Positions 6,455 to 14,655 of a DNA stretch of 37,928 nucleotides are shown here, piece after piece. The position numbers were made by a program, and so were the translations under genes. The stretch covers positions 1 through 37,928 of the forward strand of contig JAOPZS010000121.1 in the NCBI GenBank assembly GCA_025963965.1, given 5' to 3'. The stretch comes from Solirubrobacterales bacterium (GTDB lineage Bacteria; Actinomycetota; Thermoleophilia; Solirubrobacterales; Solirubrobacteraceae). How positions within the stretch are numbered: the first letter of the stretch is position 1; each line of letters starts with the position of its first letter. The notes under the pieces are model-generated. The model made no database searches, was not told the DNA's origin, and saw only the letters and a program-made list of their open reading frames with translations.

Positions 6455-7066
6455 TCAATGCTCCGGACGGTCCTGATGCTGCAGCTCGCGTTCGGCCAGC
6501 GCGAGACTCTCGCTAGGCGCGAGGCCGCCCGTGCGCGCGGCAACCGCCCGCCACGCCGCGAGCAGGCGCTCGGACTCGGCGCCGAGCAGCTCGGCCAGCT
6601 CGCCGGTCCGGGCGGTCTCGTACTCGGGTGAGCCCGCGGGCGCACCGGGCGCTGTCACCGGCTGCTGGTCCGCCACGCTCGGGTAGTCCTGTGCGGGCTC
6701 AGTCGCCGCCGACCCGGCCTCGCCCGTCGCCAGGGGCGGGGTTGCGCCGGCCTCAGCCGGAGCCTCCGCCGAGGCGCTGCCGTCCGCGATCGCCTGGCGC
6801 GCTTCGGCGAGAACGCGGTCGGTTACGTCGGTGCCCTGGCGGCGCGCCGTCTTCCATCCGCGGCCCATCGAGAGGCCGTCGACGGGGATCGGCGGCCCTT
6901 CGACGACGGCGATCGTCGACTCCCAGGGGGCCCACTTGTCGCCGTCCATCTCGATGATCTTGTTCTGCACCCACGGCAGGATGATCGCCCCCAGCTGCTG
7001 TCCGGACTGGTTGAAGCGGGTCAGCGCCCTGGGGAAGTTGCGCATCTCGAGATGGAACGTGGGCAT
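6455..7066 (-). CDS. Conserved hypothetical protein downstream of the DNA methyltransferase
   Basis: The 203-residue protein starts MPTFHLEMRNFPRALTRFNQ. Its first 90 residues look folded and conserved (SGQQLGAIILPWVQNKIIEM, KWAPWESTIAVVEGPPIPVD, GLSMGRGWKTARRQGTDVTD). Then come an Ala/Glu/Pro-rich linker and a short helical C-terminus (ELLGAESERLLAAWRAVAAR). I do not know a function. The ATG at 7066 is chosen because the conserved part begins there, although the frame is open to 7141 inside the methyltransferase gene. Only 13 bp separate it from the methyltransferase stop, so co-expression is likely. Confidence 0.7.
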   Translation of the reverse strand: MPTFHLEMRNFPRALTRFNQSGQQLGAIILPWVQNKIIEMDGDKWAPWESTIAVVEGPPIPVDGLSMGRGWKTARRQGTDVTDRVLAEARQAIADGSASAEAPAEAGATPPLATGEAGSAATEPAQDYPSVADQQPVTAPGAPAGSPEYETARTGELAELLGAESERLLAAWRAVAARTGGLAPSESLALAERELQHQDRPEH

Positions 7067-7079
7067 CGCCGCACCGAGT

Positions 7080-7979
7080 CTAGGTGCGCGTGCCTGCCGC
7101 GGCGTGGCCGTCGGCGCCATCGGTCGCGGCGAGGCGCTCACGCATCACCCGCACGGCCTCGGGGTTGGAGTCGATCAGGACGTAGCGGCGTCCGAGCCCG
7201 GCGGCGACGGCTCCGAGCGTGCCCGAGCCGGCGAAGAAGTCCAGGCACCAGTCGCCAGGGCGAGTCGAGGCGGCGACGATGCGGCGCAGCACCCCCTCGG
7301 GCTTCTGCGTCGGGTACCCGGTCTTCTCGGTTCCGGTGGTCGGCACGATCGTGTGCCACCAGACATCCGTGGGTAGCTTCCCGCGCGCGGCCTTCTCTGC
7401 GGTGACGAGCCCCGGGGCCATGTACGGCTCGCGGTCCACCGCCTCGGAGTCGAAGTGGTAGCGCTCGGGGTCGCGCACGTAGACGAGGATCGTGTCGTGC
7501 TTGGCAGGCCATCGCCGACGGGCGCGGGCGCCGTAGTCATAGGCCCAGATGATCTCGTTGAGGAAGCACTCGCGCCCGAAGATCTCGTCGAGCAGCAGCT
7601 TGCAGTGGTGCGCCTCGCGGTAGTCGATGTGGAAGTACAGCGTGCCCTCGGCGGCGAGCAGGCGGTGCGCCTCGGCGAGCCGCGGCGCGAGAAAGGCGAG
7701 ATAGTCGTCGAAGCTGTCGCCGTAGCTGGAGCGCTCGAGCAGCTCCGTGCGGTAACGGCGGCCCTGGAAGCCCGTCCGCTCGCCGCCGGGGTCGCTCACG
7801 GCCCGTAGCGTGCGCCGCTCCTGGCGCTTGCCGGTGTTGAACGGCGGGTCGATGTAGACGAGCTGGAAGGACGCGTCGCCGAAGCCCGCCAGCAGCTCGA
7901 GGTTCTCGCCGAGCAGGATCTGATCCTGACGGGACGTCTGCGCTGCGCCGGGCACGCGGCTGAGCTTACGGACGCCCAC
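7080..7979 (-). CDS. Site-specific DNA methyltransferase (beta class, orphan)
   Basis: This 299-residue protein carries motif IV DPPFNTG at about residues 45-51 (VYIDPPFNTGKRQ). Motif I comes late, at about 255-262, as LDFFAGSGTLGAVAAGLGRR followed by YVLIDSNPEA. Motif IV before motif I defines the beta class of amino-methyltransferases; DPPF suggests N6-adenine, but N4-cytosine is possible. A target-recognition region lies between (HHCKLLLDEIFGRECFLNEI onward), and TGYPTQKPEGVLRRIVAAST is the typical QKP segment. The start is GTG at 7979. No restriction enzyme gene is adjacent, so it is an orphan, perhaps regulatory, methyltransferase. Confidence 0.9.
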   Translation of the reverse strand: MGVRKLSRVPGAAQTSRQDQILLGENLELLAGFGDASFQLVYIDPPFNTGKRQERRTLRAVSDPGGERTGFQGRRYRTELLERSSYGDSFDDYLAFLAPRLAEAHRLLAAEGTLYFHIDYREAHHCKLLLDEIFGRECFLNEIIWAYDYGARARRRWPAKHDTILVYVRDPERYHFDSEAVDREPYMAPGLVTAEKAARGKLPTDVWWHTIVPTTGTEKTGYPTQKPEGVLRRIVAASTRPGDWCLDFFAGSGTLGAVAAGLGRRYVLIDSNPEAVRVMRERLAATDGADGHAAAGTRT

Positions 7980-8015
7980 CGATGGAGCGGCGCGCGTGTG
8001 TTATTGCTCGGCGCC

Positions 8016-9062
8016 ATGAGCAGAAGGGGCTGGTTCGCCTTCGCGGCGATGTCGAGCATCTGGGGCGTTCCGTACCTCTTCATCAAGATCGCCCTCGACG
8101 GCGGAGCGCCGCCGGCAGGCGTGGCGTTCGCGCGGGTCGTGCTCGCCGCGGTCGTGCTGCTCGTGCTTGCCGCCCGTGCGGGGACGCTGGCGCCGCTGCG
8201 CGGGCGGATGCGGTGGGTGGCCCTCTACGGGATCGTCGAGATCGCACTGCCCTTCCCCCTGATCGCGTTCGGCGAGCAGCGCCTGCCCTCGTCGCTCGCC
8301 GCGATCCTGATCGCCTCGGTGCCGCTGATGATCGCGCTGCTGTCGCTGCGCTTCGCCGGCGCCGAGCGCCCGACGGCGACGCGCATGGCGGGCCTCTTGA
8401 TCGGCTTCGCCGGCGTCGTGACGCTCGTCGGGGTCGATGTCTCACATCGCCCGGGCGAGCTGCCGGGAGCGCTCGCCGTGCTCGGCGCGGCCGCCGGTTA
8501 CGCCGTCGGGCCGCTGGTGCTCAAGCGCCACCTGGTCGAGCTCGACCCGCGCGCGACGATGGGTGCGAGCCTCGCCGTGGCGGCCGGCGTGCTGGCGCTG
8601 CCCGCGGCCCTGACCGTCCCGGCGCACGCACCGAGCGCCGGCGCGGTCGCCTCGATCGTCGTGCTGGGTCTGCTCTGTACCGCCCTTGCGTTCGTGATCT
8701 TCAACGTCCTGATCGCCGAGGCCGGCCCGGCCCGGGCATCGGTGATCACCTATCTGAACCCGGTCGTCGCGGTCGGCCTGGGCGTGCTGCTGCTGGGCGA
8801 GCAGCCCGACTCCGGCACGGTCGCCGGGCTGCTGCTCGTGCTCGCCGGGTCGTGGCTCTCCACGGGTGGCCGTCTGCCGCCCGGGATCGTCCCACGGGTG
8901 CGAGGCCGCCAACCGCGACCCGCGGCGGCGGATGCCCCCGGCTGGACTCGAACCAGCAACCCCCGGCTTAGAAGGCCGGTGCTCTATCCAGTTGAGCTAC
9001 GGGGGCCCGCCACCATCTTGGCGACTGGCGGGGACGGGCGCGGCGCGGACCCCTCAGGCTGA
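8016..9062 (+). CDS. EamA/DMT-family transporter; frame continues through an antisense tRNA
   Basis: Ten predicted membrane helices occupy about residues 1-290, as two EamA repeats: the first from GWFAFAAMSSIWGVPYLFIK, the second from LAVLGAAAGYAVGPLVLKRH and ending LLLVLAGSWLST. The family exports amino acids, metabolites or toxic compounds by proton exchange; the substrate is unknown. The last ~55 residues are translated across the minus-strand tRNA-Arg (8933-9006) and look spurious (PGWTRTSNPRLRRPVLYPVE). No stop occurs between the last helix and the tRNA, so either the tail is real or an earlier stop was lost. The start is ATG 8016; an upstream GTG at 7998 is in frame. Confidence 0.87.
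   Translation: MSRRGWFAFAAMSSIWGVPYLFIKIALDGGAPPAGVAFARVVLAAVVLLVLAARAGTLAPLRGRMRWVALYGIVEIALPFPLIAFGEQRLPSSLAAILIASVPLMIALLSLRFAGAERPTATRMAGLLIGFAGVVTLVGVDVSHRPGELPGALAVLGAAAGYAVGPLVLKRHLVELDPRATMGASLAVAAGVLALPAALTVPAHAPSAGAVASIVVLGLLCTALAFVIFNVLIAEAGPARASVITYLNPVVAVGLGVLLLGEQPDSGTVAGLLLVLAGSWLSTGGRLPPGIVPRVRGRQPRPAAADAPGWTRTSNPRLRRPVLYPVELRGPATILATGGDGRGADPSG
8933..9006 (-). tRNA. tRNA-Arg (TCT)
   Basis: On the minus strand the acceptor GCCCCCG pairs with CGGGGGC, the D arm is GCTC...GAGC, the anticodon stem CCGGC/GCCGG encloses loop CTTCTAA (anticodon TCT), and the T arm is GCTGG TTCGAGT CCAGC. A73 is at 8933 and CCA is not encoded. It lies antisense inside the open frame of the EamA gene. 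Confidence 0.97.
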
Positions 9063-9111
9063 TTTCATCATTTAAGGCAGCCTTCATGAGAAACCTGTAA
9101 AAGTTCCGGCT

Positions 9112-9951
9112 GTGAGTTCCGAGGCCGAGGGCGATCTGACCCGCAAGCAGCGCCGCGAGCAGGCGCGCACCGAGCGCAAAGCCGCCGAGCAGGCGGCCGC
9201 GGCGAGCGTCGCACGCCGTAAGCGAATGACGCAGCTCGGCGGCGCGGTCGCCGTCGTCATCGTCGCGATCGTCGCGATCCTGATCGCCACGAGCGGGGGC
9301 AGCAGCAAGACGAAAGCGCCGCCCTTCAAAAACACCGCGCAGGAAAAACCCGTGACAGAAGCCGTCGCCGCCGTCAAGGAAGAGCTCGACGGCATCCCGC
9401 AGAGCGGCAACGTCCTCGGCAAGGCCACGGCGCCCGTGACGCTGGCCTACTTCGGGGACCTCGAGTGCCCGATCTGCAAGGAATTCACCGAAGGAGCACT
9501 GCCGAGCGTGATCAAGAACGACGTGCGCTCGGGCAAGCTGAGGATCGAATACCGCAACCTCGAGACGGCCACGCGCGAACCCGAAACGTTCCGCAACCAG
9601 CAGTCCGCCGCGCTCGCTGCCGGCAAGCAGAACAAGGGCTGGTACTACATCGAGCTCTTCTACCACCTGCAGGGCGCGGAGAGCAGCGGCTACGTGACCG
9701 AAAAGTACCTGCAGGGACTCGCCGAAGCGACGCCGGGGCTGAACCTGGCGAAATGGACCTCCGATCGGGCTGACCAGTCCTTCCAGGCGAAGCTCGCGAC
9801 CGACGCCCAGGAAGCCAACAACGCCGGCCTGAGCGGCACCCCGGCGTTCCTGATCGGCAAGACGGGCAGCGCGACGAAGAAGCTCGAATACACGTCGCTG
9901 AAGGACCCGTCGAGCTTCGAAGAAGCGGTCGCGAAGCTCGCCAAGGCGTAG
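9112..9951 (+). CDS. Membrane-anchored DsbA-like thiol oxidoreductase
   Basis: The 279-residue protein starts on GTG. A very basic cytoplasmic segment (residues 1-40) precedes one membrane helix (about 41-60, LGGAVAVVIVAIVAILIA). The exported part is a thioredoxin-like DsbA fold with active site CPIC at 119-122 (GDLECPICKEF) and a cis-proline loop GLSGTPAFLIG near residue 240. It should form or exchange disulfides in proteins outside the membrane. The next gene, 6 bp downstream, is a VKOR homologue, which reoxidises DsbA in organisms without DsbB, so the two form a functional pair. Glu codons are more often GAA than in the neighbouring housekeeping genes. Confidence 0.93.
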   Translation: MSSEAEGDLTRKQRREQARTERKAAEQAAAASVARRKRMTQLGGAVAVVIVAIVAILIATSGGSSKTKAPPFKNTAQEKPVTEAVAAVKEELDGIPQSGNVLGKATAPVTLAYFGDLECPICKEFTEGALPSVIKNDVRSGKLRIEYRNLETATREPETFRNQQSAALAAGKQNKGWYYIELFYHLQGAESSGYVTEKYLQGLAEATPGLNLAKWTSDRADQSFQAKLATDAQEANNAGLSGTPAFLIGKTGSATKKLEYTSLKDPSSFEEAVAKLAKA

Positions 9952-9957
9952 GGCGCG

Positions 9958-10443
9958 ATGAGCGCACGGACGGTCCGCATCGTCCTGATCGTGACGGCGG
10001 TGCTCGGTGTCGGGCTCGCCTCCTACCTGACGTACATCCACTACGCCGGGATCAAGCCGCTGTGCGGCCGGAACGGTGGCTCGTGTGAGTTCGTCCAGAC
10101 CTCCCAGTACTCGGACCTGGCCGGCGTGCCCGTGGCGCTGCTCGGCCTGATCGGCTACGTGCTGATCCTCGGCTCGCTTCTGGCGCCGGACGAAGAGCGC
10201 TTCCGCTTCGCGACGGCGGCGCTCGTGCTCGGCGGGTTCGCCTTCAGCGCCTACCTGACCTACCGCGAGGTCTTCACCCTGGAAGCGATCTGCGAGTACT
10301 GCGTGTCGAGCGCCGTGCTGCTGACGGTGATGCTGCCGCTCTCGCTTTGGCGCTTCCTGCGCGGCGGGGACACCGGCGGCTCGGCGGCTCCCGTCGCCGG
10401 CCCGCCTGCGGATCAGCCGGCAGCGCTCGCCAGCCCGACCTGA
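9958..10443 (+). CDS. Vitamin K epoxide reductase (VKOR) family disulfide oxidoreductase
   Basis: The 161-residue integral membrane protein has four or five helices. It has the VKOR cysteines: loop pair C36 and C43 (PLCGRNGGSCEF) and the membrane CxxC at 112-115 (AICEYCVSSA), plus the SDLAGVPVALLGLIGYV segment with the conserved Ser. In bacteria it passes electrons from DsbA to quinones. It begins 6 bp after the DsbA-like gene, so they are an operon. The C-terminus is a short Ala/Pro-rich cytoplasmic tail. Confidence 0.94.
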   Translation: MSARTVRIVLIVTAVLGVGLASYLTYIHYAGIKPLCGRNGGSCEFVQTSQYSDLAGVPVALLGLIGYVLILGSLLAPDEERFRFATAALVLGGFAFSAYLTYREVFTLEAICEYCVSSAVLLTVMLPLSLWRFLRGGDTGGSAAPVAGPPADQPAALASPT

Positions 10444-10613
10444 GGCGGATCCCCGGCGGGCGTGCGCGCGTGGGGCCGGCGCACCGTTTGACGCGACGCC
10501 GCGCGAGGCGGCTCAGCGATGCCGCGAGTTGCGCAGCTTTTCCGGGTCAATACGTCCAACTGGCGGCTCTTCGGCCGGGCATCGGCTCGCCGCGGCCGAG
10601 GAGTCTCCTGACC

Positions 10614-12362
10614 ATGGGCAGCGACCCCATCACCGTGCGCAGCACGGCGCAGCCGCCGGTCCCCGGCGGCGAGGCCGGTGTCCGCAAGCTTTTCGAGATG
10701 ACGAGCGACCTGCTCGCGACGATCTCGCTGGACGGCCGCTTCATGTTGCTGAACCCTGCATGGGAGCAGTTGCTGGGATGGAAACGCGAGGAGCTCCAGT
10801 CGCGCCTGGTCAGCGACTTCGTGCATCCCGACGACGCCGAGCAGCTCGGCCCGCTTCGGGCCGGGGCCGGCCACCCGACCGAGATCGAAAACTTCACGAC
10901 GCGCTACCGCCACCGCGACGGCTCGTGGCACTGGCTGCTGTGGAGCGCGCGGCGCGACGGCGGCACGTGGTACGCCGCTGCCAAGGACGTCACCGACCGC
11001 ATGTGGCTCGAGCGCCAGGCCCTGCACGACCCGCTCACGCGCCTGCCTAACCGCACCTTGCTGATGGACCGGGCGCGCCAGGCGGTGACACGGCTGCACC
11101 GCAGCGACGGAGTGCTGGCGATGCTGTTCGTGGACCTTGACAAGTTCAAGGCGGTCAACGACAACCTCGGCCACGACGTCGGCGACCGGCTGCTCGTGTC
11201 CGTCTCAGAGCGTCTCGCGGAGCTGATGCGCGACAGCGACACGATCGCCCGGCTCGGCGGCGACGAGTTCGTGATCCTCGCCGAGGAACTCGAGAACGAG
11301 GGCGAGGCGATGGCGCTCGCAAGCCGCGTGCTCGATGCGCTCGAGCGGCCGTTCCCGCTGGGGACGGCGGAAGTGGCGATGCTCGCCAGCGTCGGCGTGG
11401 CGGTCACCGATGACCCCGCGTCGGACCCCGAGGGGATGCTGCGCGAGGCGGACCTCGCGATGTACAAGGCGAAGGGAGCCGGCGGGCGGCGCCTTCAGCT
11501 GTTCGACGAGAGCCTGCGCCGTGCGATGGACACGCAGGTCGAGCTCGAGCTGTTGCTGCGCGGCGCGCTGCCACGCCAGGAGCTGTTCCTCGCCTACCAG
11601 CCGATCCTGCCGCTGAGGGGCGGGCAGGCGGTCGGCATCGAGGCGCTGCTGCGCTGGCGCCCGAGGCGCGACGGCCAGGACGAGGAACTGCTGCCGGCCG
11701 CTTTCCTGGCACCGGCCGAGGACAGCGAGCTGATCGTGCAGATCGGCAAGTGGGTCCTGCACACGGCCTGCGCACAGGCCGAGCGGTGGCGCCGGGCGGG
11801 GATCGCGGTCCCTGTCTCGGTCAACGTCTCTGCGCGCGAGCTGATCGAGTTGGACCTGGCCGAGCGCGTGCGCGAGGAGCTCGCCTACTGCCGGCTGCCG
11901 GGACGCGCGCTGTGCATCGAGGTGAGCGAGGAGGCGGTGATGCGCGACCCGGAGCGTGCGCGCGAGGCGCTGCGCGACATCAGGCGCTTGGGCGTATCAG
12001 TCGCGCTGGACAAATTCGGGGCGCACGGGCTGTCGCTGGGGCTGCCCCGTGGAGTGCCGCTCGACGTGGTCAAGCTCGACCGCGAGCTGACCGGCAGCTT
12101 CGACCGCGACAAGGACCGCCGCGCGATGTTCGCCGCAACGATCGCGCTGGCCAAGGAGTCAGGGCTGCGCGCGATCGCCGTGGGCATCGAGACCAATCGC
12201 CAGCTGGCCCTGGCTCGGCAGCTCGACTGCTCGATCGGACAGGGCTACCTGCTGCACAGCCCGGCCGCGCCGGGCAGTCTTCGCCTCAGGGACAGCACGG
12301 GCTCTGTAACGTCCGCGCCATGGCGTCCACTGGTGCGACTGGGCGGCGACAGCCGCCGCTGA
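10614..12362 (+). CDS. PAS-GGDEF-EAL cyclic-di-GMP signalling protein
   Basis: The 582-residue cytoplasmic protein has a PAS domain at about residues 20-140 (FEMTSDLLATISLDGRFMLL, then FVHPDDAEQ and YRHRDGSWHWLLWSARR). A diguanylate cyclase follows at about 145-310, with intact RLGGDEFVIL and an RDSD inhibitory site five residues upstream. An EAL domain fills about 325-575. The EAL signature is IEALLRW, NVSA and IEVSEEA are kept, as are VKLD, VGIET and IGQGYLL, but the usual DDFG reads LDKFG, so one metal-binding Asp is Lys. Synthesis of c-di-GMP is therefore likely and its hydrolysis doubtful. ATG 10614 is chosen; the frame extends further upstream without a domain. Its end overlaps rpiA by 43 bp. 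Confidence 0.92.
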   Translation: MGSDPITVRSTAQPPVPGGEAGVRKLFEMTSDLLATISLDGRFMLLNPAWEQLLGWKREELQSRLVSDFVHPDDAEQLGPLRAGAGHPTEIENFTTRYRHRDGSWHWLLWSARRDGGTWYAAAKDVTDRMWLERQALHDPLTRLPNRTLLMDRARQAVTRLHRSDGVLAMLFVDLDKFKAVNDNLGHDVGDRLLVSVSERLAELMRDSDTIARLGGDEFVILAEELENEGEAMALASRVLDALERPFPLGTAEVAMLASVGVAVTDDPASDPEGMLREADLAMYKAKGAGGRRLQLFDESLRRAMDTQVELELLLRGALPRQELFLAYQPILPLRGGQAVGIEALLRWRPRRDGQDEELLPAAFLAPAEDSELIVQIGKWVLHTACAQAERWRRAGIAVPVSVNVSARELIELDLAERVREELAYCRLPGRALCIEVSEEAVMRDPERAREALRDIRRLGVSVALDKFGAHGLSLGLPRGVPLDVVKLDRELTGSFDRDKDRRAMFAATIALAKESGLRAIAVGIETNRQLALARQLDCSIGQGYLLHSPAAPGSLRLRDSTGSVTSAPWRPLVRLGGDSRR

Positions 12363-13027
12363 GCGGCGAGGACCCTGCGGCCGCTCAGAAGCGCGCGGCG
12401 GCGATCGCCGCGGCGGCGCTGATCGAAGAGGGAATGCGCGTCGGCCTCGGCACCGGGTCGACGGTCGCTCACCTGCTTCCGGCGATCGCGGCACGCGGAC
12501 TTCACGGCCTGCGGTGCGTCGCCACATCACCGGCAACCGAGCACGCCGCCAGAGCGCTCGGGTTGACGGTCTCGACGCTCGACGAGGTCGGCGAGCTGGA
12601 CATCGCGATCGACGGCGCCGACCAGGTGGATCCGGCAGGATGGCTGATCAAGGGCGGCGGCGGCGCGCACGTGCGCGAGAAGATCGTCGCCGAGGCCGCG
12701 CGGCGGTATGTCGTGATCGTCTCGGCGGAGAAGTCCGTCGCGAAGCTCTCACCCCCCGTGCCGCTCGAGCTGCTGGCGTTCGGCCTGCGAAGCACGCTGG
12801 CGGCGCTCGCGCCGGCAGCGCTGCGCGCCGACACGCCACCGAGCCCGGACGGCGGGCTGATCGCCGACTACCTGGGCGCGATCGAGGACCCGGGCGGGCT
12901 CGCCGCGCGACTCTCGGCGAGGCCCGGCGTGATCGGGCACGGGCTGTTCGAGCCGGAGCTCATCAGCGATGTGCTGATCGGTGAGGAGGACGGCGTGCGG
13001 CGCCTGGTGGGCGCCAAGGCCGTCTAG
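12320..13027 (+). CDS. rpiA: Ribose-5-phosphate isomerase A
   Basis: The 235-residue protein has the RpiA landmarks: VGLGTGSTVAHLL near the N-terminus (phosphate loop), DIAIDGADQVDP, KGGGGAHVREKIVAEAA with the catalytic Glu/Lys region, and ISAEKSV-like VSAEKSVAKL. It interconverts ribose 5-phosphate and ribulose 5-phosphate in the pentose phosphate pathway. ATG 12320 lies inside the end of the upstream GGDEF-EAL gene (43 bp overlap, different frame). No later start keeps the conserved N-terminal helix. It ends on CTAG shared with the convergent cupin gene. Confidence 0.92.
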   Translation: MASTGATGRRQPPLSGEDPAAAQKRAAAIAAAALIEEGMRVGLGTGSTVAHLLPAIAARGLHGLRCVATSPATEHAARALGLTVSTLDEVGELDIAIDGADQVDPAGWLIKGGGGAHVREKIVAEAARRYVVIVSAEKSVAKLSPPVPLELLAFGLRSTLAALAPAALRADTPPSPDGGLIADYLGAIEDPGGLAARLSARPGVIGHGLFEPELISDVLIGEEDGVRRLVGAKAV

Positions 13028-13590
13028 TCCTCCCGGCCGAGCGGCTTCAGCTCCTCGGCGTAGGACATCGAGTGGCGCACCAGCACACCGTCCTCGCCGA
13101 CGGCATAGGCGCCCATCCGCAGCAGCGGTGGCGAATAGACGTGCAGGGTGACGGCGGGGTCCTCCCCGGCGTGGCGTACCCGGTGAATGTCCGACGCCGA
13201 GAAGTGAAACGTCTGACCGGCCTTGATGATCCGGTTGCGGGGCTCGCCGCCGAGCGCCAGGCGCTCCTCGCGCACGACACCGCTGACGACGGCCACGGCC
13301 CCTGAGGAGCGGTCGTGGTCGTGGAAGCCCGTGTCGTGATCGTCCATCCAGCAGATCAGCCATGCCGTGACGTGCCCGTCGCTGAGCAGCTCCCGATAGG
13401 AGCGCTGGCTGGCGTCGTGGCGGACATGCTCGATCCACAGCTCCGGCCGGTCGGCCAACTCGGCGACGAAGCTCTCGAGCTCCGGCCCGTCGAGGTCACG
13501 CCCGCGGGGCCGCGGCACGCCGGCGAGCTCGCCGGGTCCGGCGCCCGTGGCACCCACGGCAGTAGCGCTGACTGCAGCAGCGGCGCTCAC
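13024..13590 (-). CDS. Cysteine dioxygenase-like cupin protein
   Basis: The 188-residue protein matches the type I cysteine dioxygenase fold: RSYRELLSDGHVTAWLICWM, the metal ligands in DTGFHDHDRSSGAVAVVSG, and a third His in ASDIHRVRHAG, followed by VTLHVYSPPLLRMG with the conserved Tyr. The position of mammalian Cys93 of the Cys-Tyr cofactor is Gly, as in many bacterial enzymes. It would add O2 to a thiol such as cysteine or 3-mercaptopropionate. The start is GTG 13590, which overlaps the amidohydrolase TGA as GTGA, showing tight coupling. A longer in-frame extension to 13653 would overlap that gene by 66 bp and is less likely. Confidence 0.85.
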   Translation of the reverse strand: MSAAAAVSATAVGATGAGPGELAGVPRPRGRDLDGPELESFVAELADRPELWIEHVRHDASQRSYRELLSDGHVTAWLICWMDDHDTGFHDHDRSSGAVAVVSGVVREERLALGGEPRNRIIKAGQTFHFSASDIHRVRHAGEDPAVTLHVYSPPLLRMGAYAVGEDGVLVRHSMSYAEELKPLGRED

Positions 13591-14531
13591 AGTGCCGCCA
13601 CCCCGGTCGGCTCGCCGAGCGCGCGAACGGTCACCTCGCCGAGCAGATCCCAATCGAGCTCGCCGGCGGCGCCTTCGCGCGGCGGCTCGAGCACGGGACG
13701 GTCGGAGCCGTAGAGGATCTGGCGGGCGCCGACGACCGACTCGAGCGCCCGCGCGGCGATCGGGCCGTAGGAGGACGTCTCGTAGAACAGGAGCGGGTCG
13801 GGCGCGAGGTGTCCCGGCCCGCCGCGTGCCGACAGGCGCTCGGCCTGCAGCGGCGCGAGACCGGCGAGCATCGAGAAGATCACCCGAAGTCGCGGGTGAT
13901 CAGGGCGCCCGACGGCCTGGAAGGCGAGCCAGGCGGCCTGCACGCCGGAGACGTAGTGCGTGAGCGCCGCCCACCACAGCGGCTCGGAGAGGGAGCACTC
14001 GGCGGCGCCGGCGAGGGAGGCGTCCAGGCCCGGGCCGGGGTGCACGAACAGCGGAGCCCCGCGAGCCTCGAGGCGGTCGAGGACGGCTCGCATGCGCAGC
14101 AGCTCATCCACTCCGGCCAGCGCGCCGGCCGGTAGCGAGATGCCGACGCAGCCACGGTCGAGCGCGCGGTCGACATCCTCGGGCTCGGCCCGGTCGAGGG
14201 CGATCGCGCCCCACACGCCGAACGGAGCGTCGAGCGCCAATGCGCCGTCGTGGTATGCGTCGAGCAGCGGCATCGCCTGCTCGCGGCAGAGCCGCTCGAT
14301 GCCCAGCGGGCTGGACAGGCACAGCAGCGCGCGGTCCAGGCCGTCGCGCTCGACCAGCGCGGCGCGGCGGGCCGGGTCCTCGCCGGTCCGGTCGATCACG
14401 TACGGCCGCTCCCCGGCGAGATACAGGACGGTCAGGCCGCGCTCCAGGCGCACGAACGGAAGCTCGCGACGTGCTGCCAGGCGCTCGACGAGCGGCTCGC
14501 TCCACAGGTGCTGGTGTACGTCCGTTCTCAT
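13587..14531 (-). CDS. Amidohydrolase-family (TIM-barrel) metal-dependent hydrolase
   Basis: The 314-residue protein begins MRTDVHQHLW, the HxH metal motif of the amidohydrolase-2 family. It continues with GAIALDRAEPEDVDRALDRG and CVGISLPAG, then APLFVHPGPG with another ligand His, a LRVIFSMLAGLAPL segment, and QILYGSDRPV with the conserved Asp near the C-terminus. Relatives hydrolyse or decarboxylate small ring compounds or lactones. The substrate is unknown here. Starting on ATG 14531, it precedes the cysteine-dioxygenase-like gene with a 4-nt GTGA overlap, so the two probably act in one pathway, perhaps on a sulfur compound. Confidence 0.85.
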   Translation of the reverse strand: MRTDVHQHLWSEPLVERLAARRELPFVRLERGLTVLYLAGERPYVIDRTGEDPARRAALVERDGLDRALLCLSSPLGIERLCREQAMPLLDAYHDGALALDAPFGVWGAIALDRAEPEDVDRALDRGCVGISLPAGALAGVDELLRMRAVLDRLEARGAPLFVHPGPGLDASLAGAAECSLSEPLWWAALTHYVSGVQAAWLAFQAVGRPDHPRLRVIFSMLAGLAPLQAERLSARGGPGHLAPDPLLFYETSSYGPIAARALESVVGARQILYGSDRPVLEPPREGAAGELDWDLLGEVTVRALGEPTGVAAL

Positions 14532-14655
14532 CGCACACGACAATAGCATGTTTGTTGATCGAGTTTATGAGATTTAGCTCGTAGACCGGGCGGCGAGATC
14601 TGGGTCCGGGCGCGACGATGTACGCGGGACCGCCTCAGCGACGAAAGGATCGACG

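Noticed and set aside
7080-7979. Restriction-modification system
   Set aside because: No endonuclease-like gene lies on either side; the neighbours are a hypothetical protein and a transporter.
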